A stretch of 51,246 nt of DNA from CAYWWY01 sp964462525 (GCA_964462525.1 CAYWWY010000012.1:1-51246), one strand, 5' to 3'. Positions 1 to 8,454 are shown, counted from the first letter of the stretch. Made by a program: numbers and translations. The notes: a model not told the origin generated them from the sequence alone.

Positions 1-195
1 ACCCTTTTTTACAAATGCTCAGACTCCTACTTTCCCCAAGGGGATCGAGGCATTATATGGAATGATCCCGATGTGGGCGTTGAATGGCCTTTCTCTGAAT
101 TTGGAATCGTTGATCCGGTTCTTTCTGTCAAAGACCAATCTCTTCCAAAAGTATCGGAGATTTCGATTCCCTTTCGGTATCGACAGGGGTCATGA
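1..195 (+). CDS. rfbC: dTDP-4-dehydrorhamnose 3,5-epimerase, C-terminal part
   Basis: The reading frame is open from the first base and ends at TGA 193-195, giving 64 C-terminal residues of a protein normally about 185 long; the 5' part lies outside the window. The segment YKCSDSYFPQGDRGIIWNDP, followed by VGVEWP and by a DPVLSVKDQ stretch, is the typical RmlC C-terminus. The enzyme epimerises dTDP-4-keto-6-deoxyglucose at C3 and C5 in dTDP-L-rhamnose synthesis. Its stop overlaps the ATG of rfbD (ATGA), so the two genes are translationally coupled. The identification rests on the tail and on its neighbour. Confidence 0.88.
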   Translation, partial: TLFYKCSDSYFPQGDRGIIWNDPDVGVEWPFSEFGIVDPVLSVKDQSLPKVSEISIPFRYRQGS

Positions 196-1076
196 TGAGC
201 CTTCTGATTACAGGCGCCAATGGCCAATTGGGGTTGGCCATTCAGAAAGAGTGCAAGAATCGGGGCATTCCATGCATTCCTACCGATCTACGTTCCTCTC
301 AGAGACTGGATATTACCGATCGCGATGCGGTCCGTTCTTGGTTCCAAAGGGACTTTATCGATTTGGTGATCAATTGCGCCGCATACACGGATGTGGACAT
401 GGCAGAGACAGATCCGGAACGTGCTTTTATGGTGAATGGAATGGGACCCAAACACTTGGCGATGGCGGCCAATGAATTGAGTATACCTTTGGTCCACTTC
501 AGCACCGATTATGTCTTTGATGGAAACAAAGGCAGTCCGTACCAGGTTGGAGATATGCCCAATCCGATTTCGGTATATGGAGAAAGCAAACGGCTTGGAG
601 AAGAGATGGTTTTGAACCATATCCAACAGCTGTTTTTGATTCGATTGAGTTGGCTCTTCGGGCGGGGAGGGGAGCATTTCCTGAACAGAGTTTTGGGTTG
701 GTCCAAAGAAAGAGACGTGCTCAGAATTGTCGAGGATCAAGTGTCATCACCCTCGTATTGCGAAGACGTAGCACAGGCCGTTATGGATTTGTTGCAGCAT
801 AAGGTTTATGGGGTCTATCATATGGCCAACTTTGGATCGTGCAGCCGATTCACTTGGGCGGAGCATATTCTTTCAGCCATCGGCTGGAAGGGGACGCTGG
901 TTCCGGCGAAACGCCAAGATTTCGAAAGTCTTGCCATACGGCCTTCGTTTTGCGCGTTGGATTGTTCCTCTTCGGAACGCGTTTTGGGGTATCGTCTTCC
1001 ATCATGGAAGGATGCAGTCGATCGGTATCTCGAGAAGGATCGGGAATCTGAATGTATGGGGTATTCGGGAGGATGA
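192..1076 (+). CDS. rfbD: dTDP-4-dehydrorhamnose reductase
   Basis: This 294-residue protein is the last enzyme of dTDP-L-rhamnose synthesis, reducing dTDP-4-keto-L-rhamnose with NAD(P)H in the cytosol. It shows the Rossmann motif GANGQLG at residues 8-14, the NCAAYTDVDMAE block near 60, STDYVFDG near 104 and the catalytic YxxxK (YGESK) near 130, all in the order usual for RmlD, and family-typical length. Two ATGs are in tandem at 192 and 195; the first overlaps the rfbC stop. It supplies activated rhamnose to the glycosyltransferases that follow. Confidence 0.96.
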   Translation: MMSLLITGANGQLGLAIQKECKNRGIPCIPTDLRSSQRLDITDRDAVRSWFQRDFIDLVINCAAYTDVDMAETDPERAFMVNGMGPKHLAMAANELSIPLVHFSTDYVFDGNKGSPYQVGDMPNPISVYGESKRLGEEMVLNHIQQLFLIRLSWLFGRGGEHFLNRVLGWSKERDVLRIVEDQVSSPSYCEDVAQAVMDLLQHKVYGVYHMANFGSCSRFTWAEHILSAIGWKGTLVPAKRQDFESLAIRPSFCALDCSSSERVLGYRLPSWKDAVDRYLEKDRESECMGYSGG

Positions 1077-1080
1077 TCTT

Positions 1081-2061
1081 TTGAGGATCATGGCCTGCAT
1101 CGCAGCGTATAACAGTCCAGAAGACCTCGGGGTTCTTTTGAACTCGCTGGATCGATCGCAAAGAACGATTGACGAGGTTTATGTTGTTGATAATAGCAAC
1201 GAGAGCTACCTTCATGAGAATCTTCGTTTGGTCGGGCAGTATCCGGATCATTTTGTCTACGAGGTGAATCCTCAAAGGAAAAAAGGGTGCGCGCAGGCAT
1301 TTAGGATCGGGATGGAGCGGTTTTTGGTGATGGGGTATGATCTGCTCTTGCTGCTGGATCAAGATGGGAAGATCCAGGAGGATTCAATCGAACGGTATCT
1401 GGATCATATTGAAGAGGCGGATCTGATCGTGCCAAAGATTCGGAATATCATTCCCCATTCTCCCTACGAGATCGGATTGCTTCCTTCTAAGGTATCTATG
1501 TTGGCCAAAATCGATACGATCCATGCATCGGAGGGGGACGAGGTCATCGGTCCGAACATGGGTTTGATGATTCATCGATATGTGGTTGAGCAGTGTATGT
1601 ACGATGATGATCATTATTTTGTCGGATTCAGCGATTTTGACTATGGGCTGAGAACAAGGCGTTTTGGATATCGGTCAAGGTATTTCTCGGATATCATCGT
1701 GTATCATCCCAATCTGTCCGAGAAATATCCAAAGAAATGGAGCAGATTCCGAGATTGGATGTTCGGAGTGATTCCATTCCAGCATCTGGGGTATGTGTCT
1801 CGACATTGCACTTATCGAGACGAATGCGATCTGTACTCGAGGGTTTTTTTGACAACCAAGTACTTCCCTTTTTTTGTGGTGATTGCCAACATCTTGCATA
1901 CATTCAATCCATTGATTCTTTGGTATCGGATGATTCGGTATCAAATTGCCTTCGGAAAAACGGTTTCAGTCTATCGCAGCGCGATAAGAGCCGCGCGCGT
2001 TGATCGGAAAACGGAGAAGGGGAAAGCGGTTGATCATAAAAAGAGAGGATCTATTGCATGA
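1081..2061 (+). CDS. Family 2 glycosyltransferase, rhamnosyltransferase-like
   Basis: GT-A type transferase of about 326 residues. It opens with an ACIAAYNSPEDL nucleotide-binding strand, has the VVDNSN element near residue 40 and the metal-binding LLLLLDQDG near 85, the pattern of WbbL/RfbF-like rhamnosyltransferases. A hydrophobic stretch near the C-terminus could contact the membrane. I place the start at TTG 1081 because GGGAGG at 1067-1072 lies 8 bases upstream; the next in-frame ATG is 1090. The dTDP-rhamnose genes just upstream make rhamnose a likely donor, but acceptor and linkage cannot be read from the sequence. Confidence 0.85.
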   Translation: MRIMACIAAYNSPEDLGVLLNSLDRSQRTIDEVYVVDNSNESYLHENLRLVGQYPDHFVYEVNPQRKKGCAQAFRIGMERFLVMGYDLLLLLDQDGKIQEDSIERYLDHIEEADLIVPKIRNIIPHSPYEIGLLPSKVSMLAKIDTIHASEGDEVIGPNMGLMIHRYVVEQCMYDDDHYFVGFSDFDYGLRTRRFGYRSRYFSDIIVYHPNLSEKYPKKWSRFRDWMFGVIPFQHLGYVSRHCTYRDECDLYSRVFLTTKYFPFFVVIANILHTFNPLILWYRMIRYQIAFGKTVSVYRSAIRAARVDRKTEKGKAVDHKKRGSIA

Positions 2062-3338
2062 AAAATATCCTTATTGTCACTCATTCATTTCCGCCTTTGA
2101 ACAAAATCGCCTCTATGAGGTTCAATATCATAGCAAAATATTTCCATTGTTTCGATTACAATCCGATTGTTATAACCACAAATTCTACTGGAGATTTAAA
2201 ATTATATATAGATAATAATAATATTTACAGATACGGAAATAATGAAACTGTTGATATTTCACGAAGATCAAAACTTTCTGATAGCAAGATATATAATATA
2301 TATAATTATAATAAAAATATTATAAAATTAAAAAAGAAATTATATTTTAATTCTACTGATCGGTTTTCGCTATTTAGGAAGAATTTCAGGAGTTGGGAAA
2401 GAGAAGTCAGAACGAGGTTTTTAGACGATTTTGGTCGGGATCAGATCGATATCGTTCTATCGACTTTCGGCCCGGCTAGTACGCATCGGATCGGAAAGTT
2501 CTTTTCGGAGCATTATCAAGTCCCATGGGTTGTTGATTTCAGAGACTTGGGCGCACTAGAGCGGTATGATAAATTCGCGTTCATCGACCGAATGGATAAA
2601 GCAATTGAAAGGCGAATTCTGTACACAGCCTCCGCATTTACAACTGTTAGCCCAACATTGCAGCGGATTATTCAATCAAACTATGAAAAACCAACAGAAG
2701 TGATCTATAATGGATGGGATGAAGATGACCGGGAAGAAGATCCGAGTGATGTTGCTCAGAAGGCTGTGCAATCCGTAGAGAGAGGCAAGTACCTGTACTA
2801 TGCGGGGACATTGTATGATTTTCAAATAGAAGGTATTGAAATGATCTTCCAAACCTTGAAGATGAACAATACTCAGGGGATTTCATTAGCAATAAGAAGC
2901 CTAGGTCCATATCACCTTACGAAAGAGGTGGTTGCATTAGTGGATAAATACGCACTGAAATCTGTGGTTCAAATCCTGGCTCCAGAGGTATATAATATTG
3001 TTAAATATGAAGAGTCTCATTCGTACTGCAATTTGGTGTTTGCGGACCTTAGTAGGGAAAAACGCTATACTAAAGGCATGCTCAGCGGGAAGTTTCTAAA
3101 ACTATTACCTAAAAGTCCCCCAATATTGTTTGTTGCTAGGCCTGATAACGATGCAAAAGAAATCCTAGAAAGAACAAAAAAAGGGAGACTGTGTTCCACC
3201 ATCCAGGAAATATGTTCGTTCTTCGATGAAATTTCACATGAACCAAGAAAATATCCCGGAAACGAGCAAATATCCGATTACTCAACAAGGATTCAAGCGA
3301 AAAAACTATGCTCTCTTTTTTCAGGATTATCCGGTTGA
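2058..3338 (+). CDS. GT4-type (GT-B fold) glycosyltransferase
   Basis: A 426-residue protein whose N-terminus (ILIVTHSFPPLNKIASMRF) and PWVVDFRD segment near residue 155 match the first domain of GT4-family transferases that start with SFPP and a conserved Arg. YAGTLYDFQIEG near 248 resembles the start of the second Rossmann domain. It overlaps the preceding gene by ATGA, with GAGAGGA 8 bases upstream. Codons 35-100 are extremely AT-rich (ATA, AAT, TAT runs), unlike the upstream genes, and this marks the left edge of a compositionally foreign stretch. Donor and acceptor are unknown; a role in surface glycan assembly is inferred from context. Confidence 0.75.
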   Translation: MKNILIVTHSFPPLNKIASMRFNIIAKYFHCFDYNPIVITTNSTGDLKLYIDNNNIYRYGNNETVDISRRSKLSDSKIYNIYNYNKNIIKLKKKLYFNSTDRFSLFRKNFRSWEREVRTRFLDDFGRDQIDIVLSTFGPASTHRIGKFFSEHYQVPWVVDFRDLGALERYDKFAFIDRMDKAIERRILYTASAFTTVSPTLQRIIQSNYEKPTEVIYNGWDEDDREEDPSDVAQKAVQSVERGKYLYYAGTLYDFQIEGIEMIFQTLKMNNTQGISLAIRSLGPYHLTKEVVALVDKYALKSVVQILAPEVYNIVKYEESHSYCNLVFADLSREKRYTKGMLSGKFLKLLPKSPPILFVARPDNDAKEILERTKKGRLCSTIQEICSFFDEISHEPRKYPGNEQISDYSTRIQAKKLCSLFSGLSG

Positions 3339-3442
3339 AAGGCTAAGGTACAATTATCGATATCTTTATGATATAAACACAAAAAATAGTAATAAAGGTT
3401 ACTAGTAATCCTATAAAATATAAATAAGGAGAAAATAAAGAT

Positions 3443-4159
3443 ATGAAATACACTTTTGACACCTATAGAAAAATACTAGAAAGTCTAATTGTAAATTATA
3501 AATTCAAATTCTTTGATGAATTTAGTCTAAACAATTTTGTTTACTTAAGGCACGATATTGATATAATGCCTGAAAATATTACAATACTAATGAACATAGA
3601 AAAAGAATTAGATATTCGATCAACATGGTTTTTTCAACCGAACAATCGATTCTACAATATTTTTTCTGAAGAAATAAGAAATCTCATCAACACGCTTCTT
3701 AACCATAATTTCTCAATAGGGTTGCATCTTGATTGCCAACGATTTGAGTCGGTAGATCAAATTCAACAAGAAGCGACCCATTGGTACCACTTTTGCTCGA
3801 GATACTATGCTTTGTCTCCGGTTGTTTCGTTCCATCGTCCGAAACCCCATTTATTAGCAAACATCCAGATTCCTGGGTTTGTTAATACGTACGAAGAATC
3901 CTTTTTTCAAAGAATCCGTTATTTTTCAGATTCGAAGAGAAAGAGATTTCTTGAGCCATTAATGTCTAGCATCCAAAGTGATCACAATACAAGCATTCAA
4001 TTAGTGACCCATCCTTATTGGTGGGATTATGAGCATCTGGATATTCAAAGTTTGTTAACCAGATATGAAAATATTCAGTTAAACAAATTAAGGAGAGCGT
4101 TGGCCCAAGAAACAGTGAATTACGAAAGATACTTTGAGGGGAGACAGGTCCCAAAGTAG
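3443..4159 (+). CDS. Polysaccharide deacetylase-like protein (HDxD type)
   Basis: A 238-residue cytosolic protein without signal peptide. YLRHDIDIMPEN near residue 34 is the HD[VI]D metal-binding motif of NodB-like deacetylases found in surface-polysaccharide loci; IGLHLD near 93, SFHRPKPH near 131 and THPYWW near 193 follow in the order seen in that family. AAGGAG precedes the ATG by about 11 bases. Composition is very AT-rich. The 104-base gap before it holds no gene, only AT-rich DNA with a 10-base palindrome at 3399-3408. The substrate is unknown; removal of an acetyl group from a nucleotide-sugar or lipid-linked amino sugar is inferred, since it precedes an N-acyltransferase-like gene. 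Confidence 0.75.
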   Translation: MKYTFDTYRKILESLIVNYKFKFFDEFSLNNFVYLRHDIDIMPENITILMNIEKELDIRSTWFFQPNNRFYNIFSEEIRNLINTLLNHNFSIGLHLDCQRFESVDQIQQEATHWYHFCSRYYALSPVVSFHRPKPHLLANIQIPGFVNTYEESFFQRIRYFSDSKRKRFLEPLMSSIQSDHNTSIQLVTHPYWWDYEHLDIQSLLTRYENIQLNKLRRALAQETVNYERYFEGRQVPK

Positions 4160-4187
4160 AGAACAATAAGTCAGGAGGAACGAAGTG

Positions 4188-5105
4188 ATGAAACCCATTC
4201 GGGTCCAAGAGATATGTGATTTTTTAATTGCTGAGGGGTATGCTCAGGATTTGAAAGTAACGAAAGATCTATGTATTGAGGGTTTTTCACCCATTTCTCA
4301 AACAACCCCAAACACTCTTTCATGGATGAGAGATCAAAAGATTGACTGGTCAAAGATTGAGTCTGTTGTAATCATTTGTAGCAGATCCTTAGAACCACCA
4401 AATAACACTGGCATTCTTTTTATTCCAGTTCAGAATCCCAGGTTGGCCTTTGCGAAAGTTCTTGAAAGATTCGGTGTGGAAAATGAGGATCCCGTAATTT
4501 CACCAACAGCGAAAATAGGAAAGAATGTCACAATTGGGGGTTCTGTTTCGATTGGACATTATTCAGTGATCGGTGATCATGTATCAATTGGAGCTTATAC
4601 CATAATCCATCCGAATGTTAGTATTTATGATCATGTCTCGATCGGAGAAAGATGTCGGATCCATAGTGGTACTGTGATTGGGTCTGATGGTTTTGGGTAC
4701 GAAAAAGATGAGGATGGGATACTGATTAAAGTGCCTCATATTGGTGGAGTGGTAATCGAAGAAGATGTTGAGATTGGTAGTAATGTGAGTATAGATCGCG
4801 GAACGATAGGTAATACATTGATTCAAAAGAACACGAAGATAGACAACCTTTGTCATATAGCCCATAACGTTAATATTGGAAGAAATACAACAATCATTGC
4901 TTTGTCAATGATCGCAGGTAGCGTTGTCATTGAGGATAATTGCTGGGTTGCACCCTGTTCTGCGATTCGAGAAGGGCTAGTTGTAGGAAAAGAATCGTTG
5001 ATAGGTCTTGGGGCAGTTGTCGTTAAAAAAGTAGAAAGAGGTGATGTTGTTGTAGGTGTTCCTGCAAAGTCGATCAAGAAAAAAGATAGATCGAAAGGAC
5101 CGTAA
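4188..5105 (+). CDS. lpxD: LpxD-like acyltransferase (left-handed beta-helix)
   Basis: About 305 residues. The first 100 resemble the uridine-binding domain of LpxD; from about 105 on come hexapeptide repeats (IGKNVTIGGSVSIGHYSVIG and so on). The GSDGFGY block near 163, SIDRGTI near 200 and CHIAHNVNIG near 222 correspond to the LpxD catalytic core, including the histidine in the IAHNV motif. LpxD normally adds a 3-hydroxyacyl chain from ACP to UDP-3-O-acyl-glucosamine in lipid A synthesis. No other lipid A gene is in the window, so the substrate may be a different amino sugar. GGAGG at 4174-4178 supports ATG 4188; GTG 4185 is an alternative start. Confidence 0.85.
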   Translation: MKPIRVQEICDFLIAEGYAQDLKVTKDLCIEGFSPISQTTPNTLSWMRDQKIDWSKIESVVIICSRSLEPPNNTGILFIPVQNPRLAFAKVLERFGVENEDPVISPTAKIGKNVTIGGSVSIGHYSVIGDHVSIGAYTIIHPNVSIYDHVSIGERCRIHSGTVIGSDGFGYEKDEDGILIKVPHIGGVVIEEDVEIGSNVSIDRGTIGNTLIQKNTKIDNLCHIAHNVNIGRNTTIIALSMIAGSVVIEDNCWVAPCSAIREGLVVGKESLIGLGAVVVKKVERGDVVVGVPAKSIKKKDRSKGP

Positions 5106-5106
5106 T

Positions 5107-5829
5107 ATGCACATAGAAACCTTTGAGACTCATTATGAGTTCTGGCTGAATAGTAATGGGAGTAAGCCTTTGGTGATGAACCAACGAGTCATTTCTGATA
5201 TTTCCCTTTCAATTATGGGTTTGTCTCCAAAAAAACCACTTTTTTTCGTAGGACAACATGGAATTGCGGGAGCTGATATTAAAGAGATGGTTGATATGGA
5301 CAGGGAAGAAGCATATAACTATTCTCTTTTGGGTTCGAAAATGGTTGAGTGTATTGCCTCTTTTCCATCATTGGTAATCGGTTTCTTTGATCGTTACCTT
5401 CTCGGTGGAGGGTTAGAACTTGCTCTTGGATGTGATTTGCTCATTGCCACTAAGCAATGCAAAATCGGATTTCCGGAAGTTACTTTAGGGATAATCCCTG
5501 GGTTTCTGGGGATTGATAATTTAGGTATCAAAGCAAACCCCATATCTCTAGAGCTTGTGTATTTAGGAAAAGTAAAATGTGCCGAAGAGTGTTTGCATTA
5601 TGGACTATTTCATCAAATCGTTGATAATTGGGAATCAGTCGAAGAAGTAAGAAATGAAACGATTCAAGAGATTCAGAGATGTTCTTTACATTCAATATTA
5701 AGTATAAAAAAATATTATTTAAGTAATATTCCAAGAAATAATAGTATAGAAAGTAAAAGTAGAATATTTTCTGAATTATTCGAAAAAGAAGATCAAAAAA
5801 ACAAAATGAATAAATTTATTAAAAAATAA
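5107..5829 (+). CDS. Enoyl-CoA hydratase/isomerase (crotonase) family protein
   Basis: A 240-residue crotonase-fold protein. The oxyanion-hole segment GIAGADIKEM is near residue 53, LLGGGLELALGCDLL near 100 and GFPEVTLGIIPG near 122. Both glutamates used for water addition in enoyl-CoA hydratases (GGGxE and PExxLG) are present, so catalysis is plausible. The C-terminal 60 residues are Lys/Asn/Ser-rich with very AT-rich codons. It starts one base after the lpxD-like stop, with AAAGGA upstream, so the pair is an operon. No other fatty-acid oxidation gene is near; production of a hydroxyacyl thioester for the acyltransferase is an inference. Confidence 0.82.
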   Translation: MHIETFETHYEFWLNSNGSKPLVMNQRVISDISLSIMGLSPKKPLFFVGQHGIAGADIKEMVDMDREEAYNYSLLGSKMVECIASFPSLVIGFFDRYLLGGGLELALGCDLLIATKQCKIGFPEVTLGIIPGFLGIDNLGIKANPISLELVYLGKVKCAEECLHYGLFHQIVDNWESVEEVRNETIQEIQRCSLHSILSIKKYYLSNIPRNNSIESKSRIFSELFEKEDQKNKMNKFIKK

Positions 5830-5917
5830 TAAATCAATTAATTGAGTGATTCAGGAAAAAGGGTTTGGTTCTATATTTGCTCAAAAGAACAAATACATCC
5901 ATATGATGCCTGACGGA

Positions 5918-5950
5918 ATAAAAAAACGGATATAATCATCCCATATCCGT
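5918..5950 (-). terminator. Rho-independent terminator of the flavodoxin/FMN-binding operon
   Basis: Read on the minus strand, ACGGATAT, a 9-base loop and ATATCCGT form a perfect 8-bp stem (5926-5950) followed by seven T residues. It lies about 70 bases past the FMN-binding protein gene. The rest of the 190-base gap (5830-6019) contains a palindrome TCAATTAATTGA just after the crotonase stop and no other feature I can support. Confidence 0.8.
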
Positions 5951-6019
5951 GAGTGAATCAGAAAGAAGGATGTACATTCAAGATAGATGAAACCCTTTTT
6001 CTGTAGTGAAACATATACA

Positions 6020-6454
6020 CTAAAGACCCCCTTTGTTCAAAGCTTCCTCCAAGGCTTTCAACAGCGCTTTGCTCGTAGTGGTTGCTCCGGTTATGACATC
6101 CACTTCCATGGATTGGTTTTGAATCACTCTCTGTAAAACCTCTTCGGCCATGGTTGCATGGCGGGTGGTTCGATTATGGATCGTTCTTGCATCGATCAGG
6201 GTGTGGTTTTGGACGACCGCTGAAACTGCATAAGTGAAATCTCCATAGGCAAAATCGCCTTCATACGTCCCATCGTCGATACGCGAAAAGTCAATTGCCT
6301 GGATGGGCATCTCTCGTACATAGGCATATCTTGATTCCAGTTGCGGGATGACAATCGCGAAGACAATGATCAACACTAGTCCGGCTAACGCGCCTAAACC
6401 AACCAATCCAAAAACGATCCAATGCCGGATCTTCCACTGACGAATGTGCATCAT
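6020..6454 (-). CDS. Membrane-anchored FMN-binding domain protein
   Basis: A 144-residue protein with an N-terminal membrane helix (about residues 10-35) and an extracytoplasmic FMN_bind domain. Near the C-terminus DVITGATTTS fits the flavinylation motif Dxx[ST]GAT, whose last Thr receives FMN covalently from ApbE-type transferases in this family. Start ATG 6454 overlaps the stop of the flavodoxin gene (ATGA). The pairing with a cytosolic flavodoxin suggests electron transfer across or at the membrane; no apbE is present in the window, so the flavin donor enzyme must be encoded elsewhere. Confidence 0.85.
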   Translation of the reverse strand: MMHIRQWKIRHWIVFGLVGLGALAGLVLIIVFAIVIPQLESRYAYVREMPIQAIDFSRIDDGTYEGDFAYGDFTYAVSAVVQNHTLIDARTIHNRTTRHATMAEEVLQRVIQNQSMEVDVITGATTTSKALLKALEEALNKGGL

Positions 6455-6933
6455 TCCCCGATCGGTTTGAATGCTTTTGAGATGGCTTCTATCGTGGATT
6501 GGATTTGCAGCACACGCATTTCCGGATTTTTCCAGCGCACAATCCCGGCGGCAACAACTGTTGCGCCTTTTGATTCGCTGCGCTTTGCCATAGCGCCCAA
6601 CGACCGGGTTCCCCCCATCCATTTCGGTAGATGTTGGGTGATAAAGACGGCCGCTTTTTTCCCTTTGAGATCTTGCGCTTGATCCAAAAAGGATTTCATC
6701 GGCATTGACAGCGAAAAGGCATGCACGGGCGATCCAAAGACCAGCCCCTCGTATTGATCGAGGTTTGGCATGTTTGTGAACGTGACGCTTTTGTCGTCGG
6801 GGCGGATCTCTCCTTTTACTTCCAAAGATACCAGTTCTGCGTCATGGCCTTGAGCCATGAGCGTTTCTTGCATGGTTTTCGCTACGGAAAGGGTATTTCC
6901 TGATTTCGAGTACACAATGATTCCCAGTTTCAT
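6451..6933 (-). CDS. Flavodoxin-family protein
   Basis: A 160-residue flavodoxin-like protein. The N-terminus GIIVYSKSGNTLSVAKTM contains the phosphate-binding SxSGNT loop; FGSPVHAFSLS near residue 75 is the second flavin loop; a GKKAAVFITQ strand follows. It probably binds FMN non-covalently and carries electrons in the cytosol. Start at ATG 6933 is chosen because GGAGG lies 9 bases upstream; the frame stays open 8 codons further. It is translationally coupled to the downstream FMN-binding gene, and the sugar transferase gene ends only 61 bases before it, so all three may share a transcript. Confidence 0.88.
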   Translation of the reverse strand: MKLGIIVYSKSGNTLSVAKTMQETLMAQGHDAELVSLEVKGEIRPDDKSVTFTNMPNLDQYEGLVFGSPVHAFSLSMPMKSFLDQAQDLKGKKAAVFITQHLPKWMGGTRSLGAMAKRSESKGATVVAAGIVRWKNPEMRVLQIQSTIEAISKAFKPIGE

Positions 6934-6994
6934 GAATGATCTCCTCCGCTCTATCAAATTTGCTCCTTAAAGGGGCTGGTTGCTTTTTTTCGTT

Positions 6995-8302
6995 CTATCT
7001 GGATCCCCGCATGCCAAACATGGTCTCCACAGTTTGGAGAGCGATTTGGAGATCCAGGAAGATGTTCCGGTTTTTGATGTAGTACAGGTCGTATTCGGTC
7101 TTGGTTTTGTAATCGCTCAGGGTGGTGGTGTGTTTGTAGTGGATCTGAGCCCATCCGGTGATTCCGGGTTTGAGGTTGTTGCGGTATTGATAGTATGGGA
7201 TGTTTTGCTCGCATAGGGTATGGTATTGGATCATTTCGGGTCTTGGACCGATCATGGACATGGTGTTGGCCAAGACATTGAAGAATTGGGGAAATTCATC
7301 AAATCGAAGTTTTCGGATGACCCGCCCGATTTTTGTCAATCGTTGGTGGATCGTCTGGTTGGGGTTTTGCTCCTGTTCCAGTTCTTCTGCTTCGATGGTG
7401 GTCAGGCTCCGGAACTTGAGAAAGGAGAAGGGTTGGTTCTTGAATCCCATCCGGGTATGACGAAAGAGGATGGGGAATCCCGAATCGAGGGGGATGAGGA
7501 TGTATAAAAGGATCATGATGGGTGAAGTGACGATGATGAGGAATAGGGCCAAAAACAAGTCCATGATTCGTTTTGCGGGTGAATTGTTGGGATGAGAGAA
7601 AGAGATCTCATAGTATTCTTCGAACTTGGCGATCAACTCCAAAGGGATCCGTTTGAGATGGCTCTCAACGATTTTGGGTAAAAAATCTACCGAGATTTGA
7701 TTTTGACGGGCTTTCCGCAAAAGGGTTTCGATACCGGCGGTGAGATGGGGATCACCGATGATGATTGAATCGAATGCTTGAGATTGCTCAAGAGTTTGTT
7801 CGAGGAGGGGTTCCGATGGATTGATGTAGGCATATACCTGGACTTTTCCCAACGATTGGGCTTGGACTTCCTTCATCATGGGTTCTAACTCCTCTTGTTT
7901 TCCGATGATCAAAAGCCGTTCTGGGGGAATGAACCGAATGATGGTCCGAATCAGCCCATGGAAGAGAAAGGGGGAGACCAGCGCGGAAAAGAAGAAGGTG
8001 ACAACCATGGGAATCGTGCCCAGTCGAGGACCGGGTAGGGAGAGCATCGGGATAAGGGCGATGAGCATACCGGCCAGACTTCCCAAGGCATAGGAAACAA
8101 CGGTTTCGTTGATATTTCTCGTCGGACGGAAATCCAGGCCTCTAAAGGCATAGATCCCCGCAAAGATCAGAAGATTGAGCAAGGAGACCTTCATAACCAA
8201 CAATGCGTTCCAGTCTCGATGCAACCATAGCTGCGTAGAGAAGAGAATCAGAAGATTTGTGAGCAAAAAAACCCACCGGTAGGTCCGTGTTTTTCTTCGC
8301 AA
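6995..8302 (-). CDS. Polyprenyl-phosphate sugar-1-phosphate transferase (WcaJ/WbaP type)
   Basis: A 435-residue membrane protein that starts surface-glycan assembly by moving a sugar-1-phosphate onto undecaprenyl phosphate. Several N-terminal membrane helices (residues about 10-110) lead to a CoA-binding-like domain with residues 140-215 and then the catalytic bacterial sugar transferase domain: KRIMDLFLAL near 245, FLKFRSL near 300, RFDEFPQFFNVL near 333, MIGPRPE near 352 and GITGWAQI near 379. The start is TTG 8302, with GGGAG about 6 bases upstream. It is separated from, but functionally fits, the glycosyltransferase cluster at 1-5829. Confidence 0.92.
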   Translation of the reverse strand: MRRKTRTYRWVFLLTNLLILFSTQLWLHRDWNALLVMKVSLLNLLIFAGIYAFRGLDFRPTRNINETVVSYALGSLAGMLIALIPMLSLPGPRLGTIPMVVTFFFSALVSPFLFHGLIRTIIRFIPPERLLIIGKQEELEPMMKEVQAQSLGKVQVYAYINPSEPLLEQTLEQSQAFDSIIIGDPHLTAGIETLLRKARQNQISVDFLPKIVESHLKRIPLELIAKFEEYYEISFSHPNNSPAKRIMDLFLALFLIIVTSPIMILLYILIPLDSGFPILFRHTRMGFKNQPFSFLKFRSLTTIEAEELEQEQNPNQTIHQRLTKIGRVIRKLRFDEFPQFFNVLANTMSMIGPRPEMIQYHTLCEQNIPYYQYRNNLKPGITGWAQIHYKHTTTLSDYKTKTEYDLYYIKNRNIFLDLQIALQTVETMFGMRGSR

Positions 8303-8341
8303 ATCGGCTCCCTTTAATCAAAGAAAACTTTCCGATATTCG

Positions 8342-8350
8342 ATTATAGCA
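8342..8350 (-). promoter_or_regulatory. Extended -10 promoter of the sugar transferase gene
   Basis: The minus strand reads TGCTATAAT, an extended -10 element (TGn plus consensus TATAAT), about 40 bases ahead of the TTG start at 8302. No good -35 hexamer is visible at the usual distance. Confidence 0.6.
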
Positions 8351-8454
8351 CAATCAGCACGAAAACGAATGGATGGGTGTGGGTTGTAGTATGGTATATA
8401 GGCTCACAGCCCGACCGACCCCAAAGCAAAGCAGCCAAGATTCCGCTTTTCCTC

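Noticed and set aside
3399..3408. Palindrome TTACTAGTAA before the deacetylase gene
   Set aside because: Ten-base palindromes in such AT-rich DNA are expected by chance; no second copy was noticed.
4188..5105. Possibility that the LpxD-like protein proves a lipid A-containing outer membrane
   Set aside because: A single gene with divergent composition, in a locus with other acquired-looking genes, does not show a lipid A pathway; no other lpx gene is in the window.
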